Of a stretch of 64,000 bases of DNA, positions 9,181-17,891 are shown piece after piece. The translations under genes and the position numbers were made by a program. Every line of letters starts with the position of its first letter. The stretch's first letter is position 1. Source of the DNA: Hyphomicrobium sp. (GTDB lineage: Bacteria; Pseudomonadota; Alphaproteobacteria; Rhizobiales; Hyphomicrobiaceae); assembly GCA_003987725.1 (NCBI GenBank), contig RXJH01000002.1, positions 100,461 to 164,460 on the forward strand, written 5' to 3'. The notes beneath the pieces were generated by a model. That model saw only the letters and a list, made by a program, of their open reading frames with translations, did not search any database and was not told the origin of the DNA.

Positions 9181-9992
9181 TGAGCGGCTTCACGCTGCGC
9201 CTCAAGGCGCCCGCGACCGAGCGGATGACGCTCTCCGGCATAACGCCCTCTAAACTCTCGGCCCTGTCCGCGCACGAAATCGCGCGCCTCGACGTTGGCA
9301 TTGAGAAGGGCGGCCTGGCGCTCGGCGACGCCTTCGACATTTCAGGCAGCGCTGGCGAAATCCTCACCATCGAAGGCGCAACGCCCGAGCTGGATTTCAT
9401 CGGTGCGGGTCTCGACAGCGGCACGATCCGCGTCGTCGGCGATGCCGGCTCCTATGCTGGCCGCAAGATGGCCGGCGGCAAACTCGAAATTCACGGCAAC
9501 GCCGCGCATTTTCTGGCCTCCGGATCGACCGGCGGCATGATTCACGTCCGCGGCAACGCCGGCGATAATCTCGGCGGCATGATCCCCGGCGACCGTTTCG
9601 GCATGCTCGGCGGCATCACGGTCGTTGAAGGCAACATCGGCTCTCGCGCGGGCGACAAGATGCGGCGTGGCACGATCGTCGTCCGCGGCAAAACCGGTTC
9701 GCACACCGGCTCGCGAATGATCGGCGGCACCATCTGGGCCGAGGGTGGCATCGGGCCCGAACCCGGTCTGATGATGCGCCGGGGCACCTTGATCGGTCCG
9801 AGCGTAGAGAAGCTGCTGCCGACCTTCGTCGATACCGGCAAACACGATCTCGTGATCACGCGCGTCATCTCGCGCTACCTGAAAGCAGCGCTCGGGGACC
9901 TGGCTCCGAAGCCTATGCCCTTGTTTGTCCAGAAGATTGGCGGCGACTTGGCAACGATCGGACGAGGCGAAATCCTGCTTCCGGCGGCCTGA
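9180..9992 (+). CDS. fhcC: Formyltransferase/hydrolase complex subunit C
   Basis: A 270-residue protein with the parallel beta-helix (GXGXG / GltS C-terminal-like) fold of FwdC/FhcC. Glycine-rich turns repeat about every 19-20 residues, for example GDAGSYAGRKMAGG, GNAGDNLGGMIPG, GNIGSRAGDKMRRG and GKTGSHTGSRMIGG. It is the structural subunit of the Fhc complex. TGA of fhcD and ATG of fhcC overlap. It is the last gene of the fhc operon; about 110 bases without a strong hairpin follow before a small gene. Confidence 0.94.
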   Translation: MSGFTLRLKAPATERMTLSGITPSKLSALSAHEIARLDVGIEKGGLALGDAFDISGSAGEILTIEGATPELDFIGAGLDSGTIRVVGDAGSYAGRKMAGGKLEIHGNAAHFLASGSTGGMIHVRGNAGDNLGGMIPGDRFGMLGGITVVEGNIGSRAGDKMRRGTIVVRGKTGSHTGSRMIGGTIWAEGGIGPEPGLMMRRGTLIGPSVEKLLPTFVDTGKHDLVITRVISRYLKAALGDLAPKPMPLFVQKIGGDLATIGRGEILLPAA

Positions 9993-10102
9993 CGCGTTTA
10001 ATTTGACAGCTTTTTTCTGATTGGGCTCATCTGAAACAAATCCCCGAGCCGTAACGTCATCGTATGGTCAAGTGCCGCTGACGCTCAATCCGGAAAATCG
10101 CC

Positions 10103-10303
10103 ATGCTTGCAATCGTTCTTTCCGCCTGCCTCACGAACGATCCCAATGTCTGCCGCGACTACAAGATTCCGATCGATGCCAACATCGACTCCATGACGTG
10201 CATGGCCGAAGCCCCTCCCCATTTCGCGAAATGGGCCGAAGAGCATCCCGGCTGGCAGGTGACGCGTTGGCGCTGCGCCCCCACCTCCGAAAACGACATC
10301 TGA
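10103..10303 (+). CDS. Small conserved hypothetical protein
   Basis: A 66-residue protein reading MLAIVLSACLTNDPNVCRDY at the start and ending near WQVTRWRC. Three or four cysteines and the pattern AEEHPGW..RWRC resemble small unknown proteins I have seen in Rhizobiales genomes. The N-terminus is mildly hydrophobic and may be a short signal or membrane-associated segment. It lies alone between the fhc operon and a convergent DUF1194 gene. The function is unknown. Confidence 0.65.
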   Translation: MLAIVLSACLTNDPNVCRDYKIPIDANIDSMTCMAEAPPHFAKWAEEHPGWQVTRWRCAPTSENDI

Positions 10304-10318
10304 CCTGAGGCCTGTCAG

Positions 10319-11125
10319 CTATCGGGCAAAGTTTGTCTTCGAATAGGTGGGCGCTTCCAAGCCGCTCACCTCGATGACGAATTTTTGCCGGATCGCGCGC
10401 TCGAAATCGCCGTAGCCTTGCGCAGGAAGCACGAAGCTTCCCGGGCCACCCATGACGTGCTCGCGATACCATTGCTCGAGGGGATGCTTGCCTCCGGGAA
10501 CCGCCTTCGGCAGAAGCGCCGAGTCCTCGGGCGTATCAAGCAGGATCGGCAGGCCGTTGATCGTGACGCCGTTGGCGACGAGTTCGTTGCGAACGGTCTC
10601 GATCGACTCTTCCGCGTTGCAGTTGTCCGGCCCATCCCCCGAGACATCGATAAGAATGCGGGCCGCCTTGGCTGGAATTTGCGGAACGATCTTATCGTTT
10701 GCCGACCGCAGCATACGAGTCATGCACGTGAACTCGCCGCCCTGCTGCGGCAACGTCCTAACCCGCTTCGCAGCCGCAAATGCGTCGGCCTTGCTGGCGA
10801 TCCTGATCCACGGAATGACGAAGGACGGCGTGTCCGCCCACGTCACCATGGAGAACAGAATGCCGCCGGACGATCCCCCTGTAATCGCGTCGATGACGCC
10901 GGGGTCTTCGAGCGCCTTGGCAATCCCTTCCATCTGCAGCCGGTAACGTGCTTCGTCGACCGAGTTCGAAACATCGACGGAGACGACCAGCGCCGTGTCG
11001 ACGGGCGCCCCCTCCTGCGCCACGGCCAAAGCTCCAGCCAAGAACGCACCGGCAGCAACGACAGCGGAAATCGCCGCCCGCCGCTGTTTGAAAAAATTGA
11101 AAATGGAGCAAACTCCCGCGGGCAT
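10319..11125 (-). CDS. DUF1194 domain protein (von Willebrand A-like), secreted
   Basis: After a long signal peptide (RRAAISAVVAAGAFLAGALAVAQE) the protein starts VDTALVVSVDVSNSVDEARY. The D-V-S-N-S motif is a MIDAS metal site of VWA domains. It continues with LIDVSGDGPDNCN and VNGLPI-like strands typical of DUF1194, a family of predicted periplasmic VWA proteins in Alphaproteobacteria. In-frame starts at 11167 (TTG), 11158 (ATG) and 11125 (ATG) exist; the last gives a normal signal peptide and is chosen without a strong ribosome site. The physiological role is unknown. Confidence 0.85.
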   Translation of the reverse strand: MPAGVCSIFNFFKQRRAAISAVVAAGAFLAGALAVAQEGAPVDTALVVSVDVSNSVDEARYRLQMEGIAKALEDPGVIDAITGGSSGGILFSMVTWADTPSFVIPWIRIASKADAFAAAKRVRTLPQQGGEFTCMTRMLRSANDKIVPQIPAKAARILIDVSGDGPDNCNAEESIETVRNELVANGVTINGLPILLDTPEDSALLPKAVPGGKHPLEQWYREHVMGGPGSFVLPAQGYGDFERAIRQKFVIEVSGLEAPTYSKTNFAR

Positions 11126-11651
11126 CGCGCGGCACCAGATGCCGCACCTATATTCCATACCTATCAAACCGATTTTTTCCCGCCAAGCGCTCCCTGATGC
11201 CTCCGCCGGACCCCCTAGACCGTTTGGCTAGGCTTCGGCATCCCGGCCGATGAAGCTGCACGCCCGTGCGTCGAGTCGGAGCTTTGGGTTCAATGCCGAT
11301 ACAATGATCAATGCGACGCCAGCATCGCTGCAGAAGTTTGTGAGCGGTTTGGATGTGCCGAACCAGGTAAATGACGCCGTTGCTCTGCAGTGCCCCTAGC
11401 CGAGGCCACTAAGAGGCGCGGCCGCCGCCCTCAGCATTCTTTTGCCTTCCCGCGCTGTTCCCGGCGGAACAGAGGTCTCCGGCCGCTCGCGTGTTAGAAT
11501 GTGGTTAACGGTGGCGATGCCCCGTTCATCCGGTCCGCAAAACGCCCGACCGCCCGTGATCCCATGATTTTGATCACGACACTGATCGAGCACGCATTTC
11601 CGATTCCCCTGGCGATCCGGCCGGATGCCTTCGCTCACAAAGGAGAGCACC
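11126..11651. other. Intergenic region with a weak 49-codon ORF
   Basis: About 520 bases upstream of two divergent genes. An ATG at 11250 opens a 49-codon plus-strand frame ending at 11399 that looks mildly protein-like (FGFNADTMINATPASLQKFV), but has no ribosome site or recognised relative, so I do not call it a gene. Nothing else is evident beyond promoter space for the following secreted protein. Confidence 0.4.
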
Positions 11652-12040
11652 ATGTCGAGAAAGCTTCTTCTGATATGTGCCGGCGGAGCGCTTGCGCTCG
11701 CGACGGCCGCCTGTGCCGCCGTGGCGGCGCCGCTAGACCTCGGCCGGTACACCCATCGGGCGGCGACAACAGCCTCCAGACCCTCATACGGTCCGGCGGC
11801 ATGCACGGTGGAATGGGAGGCATGTCTAGCGGCCACGCCATGGGTGCGCCTCACCTCTACGGGCACCCGTATGTCAGTCGCGGAATCTCCCGAACCCACT
11901 TCGCCGGACGAGGCCACCATCGCCACAACCGCTTCTTTTTCGTCGGTTACCCGTATTATTACGATGATGATTATTACTACGGCTACGACTCCTGCTGGTG
12001 GAGCAGGCCGCGCCACCGGTGGGTCTGCGGCAACTACTGA
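11652..12040 (+). pseudogene. Frameshifted secreted Gly/His/Tyr-rich protein
   Basis: ATG at 11652 after AGGAGAG opens a signal peptide (SRKLLLICAGGALALATAACAAVAAP) and LDLGRYTH, but that frame then degenerates into Thr/Ala-rich low-quality sequence. Another frame becomes convincing from about 11755: SGGMHGGMGGMSSGHAMG, then RGHHRHNRFFFVGYPYYYDD and a final CWWSRPRHRWVCGNY stop at 12040. Joining them needs one frame change near 11745-11760 (around VHPSGG). The composite would be a roughly 129-residue secreted or cell-surface protein with a Tyr/His-rich tail. Either a real frameshift, a sequencing error or, less likely, programmed frameshifting explains this. Confidence 0.65.
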
Positions 12041-12068
12041 ATAGATCTCATCCGAGCATAGACAACAG

Positions 12069-12109
12069 CCCTCAACGATAGCGTGCGTTGGGGGCGCCTT
12101 GCTCTTTTT
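12069..12109 (+). terminator. Possible rho-independent terminator
   Basis: CCCTCAACG (12069-12077) pairs with CGTTGGGGG (12086-12094) over an 8-base loop with one G-T pair. A T-rich stretch (12105-12109) follows after a gap of about ten bases, longer than ideal. It sits just after the frameshifted secreted gene. Confidence 0.4.
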
Positions 12110-12263
12110 GCGCGCACGCATCCGCCTTTGGATTTAGCGGACTCGTAAAGACGCGCAACATCGACGATGATGCTTAACTCGGACATACGCTAATTAATGG
12201 TCAATCATCTTTAGGCTACGCTGCGTCTCCACCTTGCCTGCCAGCATACTCAAGGTCTCAAAA

Positions 12264-13916
12264 ATGTTCCGTCTGCACCCAAAGCGGCAGTACCCTTTCT
12301 TGGGCCTCGCTTCGTTGGCAATGGTTGCATTGGCATTCAATTCGACTTTCGAAAGCGCCGAAGCCGCGAGCCGCCGCTCAGCTCGGCTTGAAGATGTGGC
12401 GCAGGACACGCTGACCGGACCGCCCGTCATGGCGATCGTCTCCATCAAGGATCAGCGCGTAACCATTTACGATGCCGCCGGCGGCACGATGCGATCACAC
12501 GTTTCGAGCGGACGAACGGACTACGAAACCCCGGTCGGCATCTACAGCGTCCTGCAAAAGGAAGAGGAACACTATTCGAACGTCTACGATGACGCTTCGA
12601 TGCCGTTCATGCAGCGCATCACCTGGTCCGGCGTCGCACTCCATGGCGGCGTGCTTCCTGGCTATCCGGCATCCCACGGATGCGTTCGCCTCCCCGAGAG
12701 CTTCGCCCAGCGCCTCTATCCGCTGACGAAAATCGGCATGCGCGTGATCGTTGCCTACGACGACGTAGCGCCGGTTGAAATCTCCCACCCCGTGCTGCTG
12801 AAGGCAACGCCCGTGCCGGCCGTAGAGTCCGCGGTCGCGATTCCGATGTCCTACCAGGATCAGGACAGCTCCGATAACGCTAGCCCATTCGAACCCAACG
12901 TGAAGCGTTGGCCGGCACGGGTGGCCCAGCTCGAAGCTCTGAAGTCGATCGCTGCTGGCAAACGGATTGAAGCGGATGCCGCGAACGATCAGGCCGATCA
13001 GATGACGCAGATCGTCGCCGAAAAGAAGGAACCGCGCGATAAGGCGGCAAAGGCCTTGCGCAAGGCCGAAGCGGCGAAGAAATCCGCCGACGATAAACTC
13101 GCAAAGGCCGACAAGGCACTGAACTCCGCGAAATCTCCCAAAGCCGCAAAGAACTGGGAAGAGGCGAAGGCAAAAGCCCTCAAGATCGCGGAAGACGCAA
13201 CCGCCAAGGTCGCCCAGTTGACCGAGACGCTCAAGGCGGCCAAGGCCGAGTTGCAGACAGCCACGGAAAAGGCCGCTCCGTTTGTAGCGGCACGAGACGC
13301 AGCCGTCGCCGTTGCCGACGCTGCGAAACACAAGACGCAACCCGTTTCGATCTTCATCAGCCTCAAGACACAACGCCTCTACGTTCGCCAGGGCTATGAG
13401 CCGGTATTCGAAGCCCCCGTCACGATCAGTGAGCCCGACAGGCCGATCGGCACGCACATCTACACTGCGGTCGATTATACGAACGACGGCAAGAATTTAC
13501 GCTGGACCGCCGTGACGATGGAACACAAGGGAGCCGATTACGCGTCCTATGACGACGATCGTCTCGATCAGACGAACGGCGCCTCAGACGCGGCTCAGAC
13601 AGACGTCGCGAAAGCCACCGCCGCGCTCGATCGCATCACCATTTCGCCGGATGTTCTCGCGCGCGTGACCGAGGCGGCATGGCCGGGCTCATCGCTGATC
13701 ATTTCAGACGAGGCAGCAAGCAAGGAAACCGCCAAGGCAACAGACTTCATCGTTCTCATCTCAACCGAGCCCCAGGGCGGCATCAAAAAGCGGCCGAAGC
13801 AGTTCTTCCCCTCCGACAACTTCTATCGCGATAGCTCGTACGACTTTTACTACAACTACGACCGCTATGGCCGGCGAGGGTATTATCCGCGCCAGAAGTC
13901 ACTGTTCTGGTGGTGA
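12264..13916 (+). CDS. L,D-transpeptidase (YkuD) with central coiled coil and degenerate second domain
   Basis: A 550-residue periplasmic cell-wall enzyme forming 3-3 peptidoglycan or lipoprotein cross-links. The signal segment is YPFLGLASLAMVALAFNSTF. The YkuD domain spans about 55-170, with HGG and then SHGCVRLP (catalytic Cys at about residue 142). A Lys/Ala/Glu-rich helical coiled coil follows (about 215-350). The C-terminal part (about 360-520) again has a YkuD-like opening (VSIFISLKTQRLYVRQGYEPVFEAPV), but no HxxGC motif, so it is an inactive repeat. The tail is very Tyr-rich. ATG at 12264 is preferred to the TTG at 12234 in the track frame because it directly precedes the signal sequence. 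Confidence 0.88.
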   Translation: MFRLHPKRQYPFLGLASLAMVALAFNSTFESAEAASRRSARLEDVAQDTLTGPPVMAIVSIKDQRVTIYDAAGGTMRSHVSSGRTDYETPVGIYSVLQKEEEHYSNVYDDASMPFMQRITWSGVALHGGVLPGYPASHGCVRLPESFAQRLYPLTKIGMRVIVAYDDVAPVEISHPVLLKATPVPAVESAVAIPMSYQDQDSSDNASPFEPNVKRWPARVAQLEALKSIAAGKRIEADAANDQADQMTQIVAEKKEPRDKAAKALRKAEAAKKSADDKLAKADKALNSAKSPKAAKNWEEAKAKALKIAEDATAKVAQLTETLKAAKAELQTATEKAAPFVAARDAAVAVADAAKHKTQPVSIFISLKTQRLYVRQGYEPVFEAPVTISEPDRPIGTHIYTAVDYTNDGKNLRWTAVTMEHKGADYASYDDDRLDQTNGASDAAQTDVAKATAALDRITISPDVLARVTEAAWPGSSLIISDEAASKETAKATDFIVLISTEPQGGIKKRPKQFFPSDNFYRDSSYDFYYNYDRYGRRGYYPRQKSLFWW

Positions 13917-14044
13917 CTTAAGAAACCGTCGAAGCTTCACCGCCCTTCTTTACACGCGAGAATAATCCGTCCGGGCGCCGCCTCTCCTTGAAAATGCCGC
14001 GAGGACGTTATTGCCTCCGAAGAAACGACTTCGGAGGATCCGTC

Positions 14045-14218
14045 ATGAATGCCCAACCGCGGCTCGCAAGCGATATTTCGACACTCGGCGTCATTGAGCA
14101 GCTTCGCGATGCGTTGAAATATGCCGACAGCGAACTTCAGCGCCGCTGCGTCATCTCGAGCAAAATTCGCGAAGCGCTCGGCGTCGCAGAACGGTTTCTC
14201 GCTAACGCCGGTCCCTGA
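14045..14218 (+). CDS. Small hypothetical protein
   Basis: A 57-residue soluble, mostly helical protein (IEQLRDALKYADSELQRRCV ...). ATG at 14045 has CGGAGGA at ideal spacing, which is the main reason to believe it; the longer frame from 13988 lacks such a site. It stands alone. No family recognised; a small regulator or toxin/antitoxin-like role cannot be judged. Confidence 0.55.
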   Translation: MNAQPRLASDISTLGVIEQLRDALKYADSELQRRCVISSKIREALGVAERFLANAGP

Positions 14219-14780
14219 CAGCTCAGGTCGCTGACGGCCAAGGTCGCTGATGGATTGGGCCGCTGAGACATTTCGGGTGAAGCTTCGAACCGAAGGGCTA
14301 TCCTCAGCGGACGACCTGACGTGCCCAGTTCGACCGATGGTCGCGGACTCCGACGTTGAACTCGGCATCCTGCATTTCGCGCGGTGATACGGGCCACAGC
14401 AGTCCGTCGGTGCTGATCATATCGACAATCAAATCGTAGACTTCAGCCAAGATGCCCTTTCGGCCGTAGAAGTTAACGATCTAAGTGTTGTCTCCACACC
14501 GCCAATCGAAATTCCACAATACATTGAAGCGATCTGCAAAAAAGCGTGAGGCTAACACAACGCCTACGCCGCATTGCGAACCCTGGGTACAGACGTTAAG
14601 GCATTCGAGCGAATTCGGCCGAGACCTAAGCCCACCCTGAGCTGACCAGCATATTTTCTATCGCCCATAATCGATGCTGCAAGTATACAGCCCGGCAAGC
14701 AGCCGAGAGCTGTGTGGAGCCTCGATGGCAACTTTAAGGGATCACGAAAGTTGCAGCCTACGAACAAGCGGAAAAAATCC
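14219..14780. other. Intergenic region with possible minus-strand gene remnant
   Basis: About 560 bases mostly without a gene. On the minus strand from about 14480 to the stop at 14304 a frame reads IVNFYGRKGILAEVYDLIVD, then LLWPVSPREM and ending ARQVVR. It looks like real protein, but opens right after a TAG, with only a TTG (14450) as start. It may be a 48-residue small gene or the 3' remnant of a decayed one. The rest, including the 200 bases before emrA, shows no clear signal. Confidence 0.35.
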
Positions 14781-15659
14781 ATGCAGGACCGATTGCCAGA
14801 AAAGAAGCCGGTGGCTGTCCAAAGTGTCAGCCCTGCGTCCGCGCGCGCACCGCTTCTTTCAAGGCAAGCCCTGTCGGTCCTCGGCGTTCTTGCTCTCATC
14901 GCTCTCATCGCGGCGGGTTATTTCTACTGGCAACACGCGAGCCTCTATCCTTCGACCGAGAATGCGCAGGTCCAAGCCAATATCGTTCAGATAGCTCCCC
15001 TCGTGACGGGCCCCGTCACGGAGGTCAAAGTCCATGACTTCACCGCCGTCAAATCCGGCGATGTCCTCGTTCAGCTCGACCGCGCACCTTTTGAAGCCGC
15101 TCTGAAACTCGCAGAGTCGCGTCTCAGCGTTGCCCAGCAGCAGGCGACCGCAGCCGCCGGTCCACAGGCCGCCGCCGCGAAGGCGAACGTCGAGCAAGCG
15201 CAGATTGCCGTCGATCAGGCCCGCACCGATCTCGATCGCACGACCATCAAGGCGCCCGCCGACGGAACTGTCGGAAAGGTTCGCATTCAGCCCGGCGAAA
15301 TCGCGAAGGCCGGGATGGGCATGTTCCCGCTCGTCGATACGGCGCATTGGTGGGTCGACGCCAATTTCAAGGAAACCGACCTTGCCCGCATCAAGCCCGG
15401 ACAAACCGCAACGATCACCATCGATGCGTATCCGTCGCAGAAATTCACCGGCAACGTCGAAGCGGTCAGCCGCGCCAGCAATGCTGCGTTTTCTTTGATG
15501 CCGGCCGAGAACGCGACCGGCAGCTGGGTGAAGGTCGTCCAGCGATTTCCGGTTCGCATCGGCCTGACGCTCAAGCCCGAAGATCCCGCAATTGGCGTCG
15601 GCGCCTCCGCATACGTGATCGTCGACACCGCCGAAGAGGCGACCAGTGGCGCTAAGTGA
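14781..15659 (+). CDS. HlyD/EmrA family membrane-fusion protein
   Basis: The periplasmic adaptor of a multidrug efflux pump. One N-terminal transmembrane helix (LSVLGVLALIALIAAGYFYW, about 33-52) is followed by the biotinyl-lipoyl-like and hairpin domains (NAQVQANIVQIAPLVTGPV; later TIKAPADGTVGKVRIQPGE) and a beta-barrel segment (WWVDANFKETDLARIKPGQ). ATG at 14781 is chosen, with GGAAAA upstream; the frame extends to 14712 without a site. It overlaps the next gene by 14 bases, so they form a two-gene emrAB-type operon. No outer-membrane factor and no regulator lie nearby. Confidence 0.9.
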   Translation: MQDRLPEKKPVAVQSVSPASARAPLLSRQALSVLGVLALIALIAAGYFYWQHASLYPSTENAQVQANIVQIAPLVTGPVTEVKVHDFTAVKSGDVLVQLDRAPFEAALKLAESRLSVAQQQATAAAGPQAAAAKANVEQAQIAVDQARTDLDRTTIKAPADGTVGKVRIQPGEIAKAGMGMFPLVDTAHWWVDANFKETDLARIKPGQTATITIDAYPSQKFTGNVEAVSRASNAAFSLMPAENATGSWVKVVQRFPVRIGLTLKPEDPAIGVGASAYVIVDTAEEATSGAK

Positions 15660-17196
15660 TCAAGTTGCCGATCATACGAGCACGCCGCTCCCCGAAAGGC
15701 TCCTGAGTTCGCTTGCAGTTCTGATCGCCGTGCTCATGGTCATCCTCGACATGACCGTGGTCAACGTCGCGCTGCCCGATATGATGGGAGCGCTCGGCGC
15801 CACGCCCGACCAGATCACATGGGTGCTGACGTCGTACATCGTCGCTGAAGCCATCGTGATACCGATGAGCGGCTTTCTCTCCGAACGGTTCGGGCGCAAG
15901 AACGTTCTGGTCGCCAGCGTTGCCGGTTTCGTAGTCGCTTCCATGCTCTGCGGCCAGTCCAGCACGCTTTTCCAGATGGTGCTGTTCCGCCTCCTTCAAG
16001 GCGCGTTCGGCGCGAGCGTCGTTCCGCTATCGCAGGCGACGATGGTCGATTCCTACGATGCGCAGAGCCGCGGTAAGGCGATGGCCGTTTGGGGAATAGG
16101 CGTCCTCCTCGGACCGATCATGGGCCCAACGGTCGGCGGCTTCATCACCGACCATCTCGGCTGGCAATGGGTGTTCTACATCAACCTGCCGATCGGCATC
16201 GTCAATCTCGTGCTTCTCGCACTTTACATCAGACCGACGAAGGCCATGCGAGTGCCGATCGACTGGCTCGGCGCCGCTCTTCTGGCCATCGGCGTCGGCA
16301 GCCTCCAGATGCTGCTCGATCGCGGCAATGTCGAGGACTGGCTGCAATCGCCCCTGATCGTCTTCTTAGGCATCGTATCCTTCGTCTGCTTGGCAGTCTT
16401 CGTCATCAGAAGCTTCAACCGGCCCGATGCAATCCTGAGGCTTAACCTCTTGAAGGACCGGAACCTCGCGACGGCGACATTTCTCATCATGGCGTTCGGC
16501 GTCGGAATGCTCAGCACGATCGCGCTGCAACCGCTCTTTCTCGAGCACCTTCTCGGCTATCCTGCGAGCACGGCCGGGCTCGTCATGGCACCCCGCGGCG
16601 TCGCCGTCATGATTGGCATGGTCGTCGTCGCAGCGCTGATCTCGCACGTCGATTCACGGTGGCTCGTCTTTTTCGGCCTCACCTTGTCAACCGTCGGCAC
16701 GTATGTGACGACGAGGACGTACAATCTCGAAATCGATAACTTCTGGATCATTCTGCCGACCATCGTGCAGGGCATCGGCATGGGCATGATTTTCGTGCCC
16801 CTTTCGACGCTTGCCTACCAGACCTTGCCGAAGGAGGCGTCGGACCAGGCTGCCGGCATCTTCAACATCGCCCGGACGATCGGCGGATCGCTCGGCATCG
16901 CGATCGCCGCAACGATCCTGACGCGCGCCTCGCAACAGAATTGGCAAACTCTCGGCGGCGCACTGGATCCTTATAATCCCGCGCTTCATGCATGGTTCAA
17001 CGCGGCAGGGTTATCGGCTTCCGATCCGCGTGCGCAGCAGTTGCTCGGCGCTGAGCTCATGCGGCAGTCGATGATGATCGGCTTCATCGAGGCCTTCGGC
17101 TTCATCACGCTGAGTTTTCTCGTGTTGATCCCGTTCGTGCTGCTGCTGAAGGATACCGGCGCGGGCTCGCCCTATGCGCCCAACAGTACGAAATAG
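15646..17196 (+). CDS. DHA2-family MFS drug transporter, EmrB type
   Basis: A 516-residue major facilitator of the 14-helix DHA2 class. It has the N-terminal motif LDMTVVNVALPDM, the motif-A-like loop SGFLSERFGRKNVLVAS, and motif C-like GVLLGPIMGPTVGGFI. It exports hydrophobic compounds or acids through the adaptor encoded just upstream by proton antiport. The GTG start lies within the end of the emrA-like gene. Substrate cannot be told from sequence. Confidence 0.92.
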   Translation: MALSDQVADHTSTPLPERLLSSLAVLIAVLMVILDMTVVNVALPDMMGALGATPDQITWVLTSYIVAEAIVIPMSGFLSERFGRKNVLVASVAGFVVASMLCGQSSTLFQMVLFRLLQGAFGASVVPLSQATMVDSYDAQSRGKAMAVWGIGVLLGPIMGPTVGGFITDHLGWQWVFYINLPIGIVNLVLLALYIRPTKAMRVPIDWLGAALLAIGVGSLQMLLDRGNVEDWLQSPLIVFLGIVSFVCLAVFVIRSFNRPDAILRLNLLKDRNLATATFLIMAFGVGMLSTIALQPLFLEHLLGYPASTAGLVMAPRGVAVMIGMVVVAALISHVDSRWLVFFGLTLSTVGTYVTTRTYNLEIDNFWIILPTIVQGIGMGMIFVPLSTLAYQTLPKEASDQAAGIFNIARTIGGSLGIAIAATILTRASQQNWQTLGGALDPYNPALHAWFNAAGLSASDPRAQQLLGAELMRQSMMIGFIEAFGFITLSFLVLIPFVLLLKDTGAGSPYAPNSTK

Positions 17197-17232
17197 CGTC
17201 CCGGCAGGTCTGCTTGGCAGGACTTTGCAAGG

Positions 17233-17676
17233 TTAAAGCATGGCCACTTTCTGGATATGCGAAACCACTTCGCTGACACGAAAGCGGGTGAGGTCCTTGT
17301 CGATTTCCGCGACAATCTTTTCACGCGTATTGGAAGGCAGAACCTTACGCAATTGACCGAGCATCGTCGGCGGTGCGACCACGACAAGGCGATCGAATGA
17401 GTTTCGCGCCGCATACCCACCGAGCATTGCTCCAAGCTGGCTTGCGAAGAGAACCTCGAGCGCGCGGTGCAAATCCTGCCTCGGCTCGATCGAATGGCGC
17501 GTGTAACCGAGAGATTCATGCACCCGGCCGAGCTTATCCCTGACTTTCAGATGACTCGGAGTATTGTTCAGGTTGGCTTCCGAAAAGACGTGAACGTTTT
17601 TGCCTCGGCCGAATGCTTCCAATATCCGTGCATGGCCGCCATCGGTGACGAGTATCCATGTTCGCGTGGGTTTCAT
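17233..17676 (-). CDS. Host attachment family protein (baeRF/Host_attach)
   Basis: A 147-residue cytoplasmic protein beginning TRTWILVTDGGHARILEAFG and containing LVVVAPPTMLGQLRKVL and EIDKDLTRF. This pattern is the Host_attach family (annotated from Agrobacterium as required for attachment to host cells), related to peptide-release-factor-like domains. ATG at 17676 follows AAGGAAAAG and matches the family start; upstream codons are unlikely to be used. A single gene, convergent with emrB. The true biochemical role is not established. Confidence 0.85.
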   Translation of the reverse strand: MKPTRTWILVTDGGHARILEAFGRGKNVHVFSEANLNNTPSHLKVRDKLGRVHESLGYTRHSIEPRQDLHRALEVLFASQLGAMLGGYAARNSFDRLVVVAPPTMLGQLRKVLPSNTREKIVAEIDKDLTRFRVSEVVSHIQKVAML

Positions 17677-17891
17677 CGACTTTTCCTTGAACCTCGCCCG
17701 TCCACGCCTCCGCTTCGCTTGGCTCTGACGAAACAGCGAGACGACGCTCGATGCGTTTGCAAACGCGCGGCCGGTTCTGTCGTTGCTCAAGTTGTTGGAA
17801 TGACCGTAGCGTGGCTAGTGCCGGACCCAAATACTGTCAGCGCTACGCCGATCCAAGCTTCTCGCCAGCGCGAAAGCCGTGAGAAGTTGGC

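Noticed and set aside
11396-12121. 241-codon minus-strand ORF opposite the frameshifted secreted gene
   Set aside because: Its length could tempt a gene call, but the plus strand has a signal peptide, a ribosome site and a clear Tyr/His-rich tail.
12495-13457. 320-codon minus-strand ORF
   Set aside because: Antisense of the L,D-transpeptidase gene; Leu/Arg/Gly-rich shadow.
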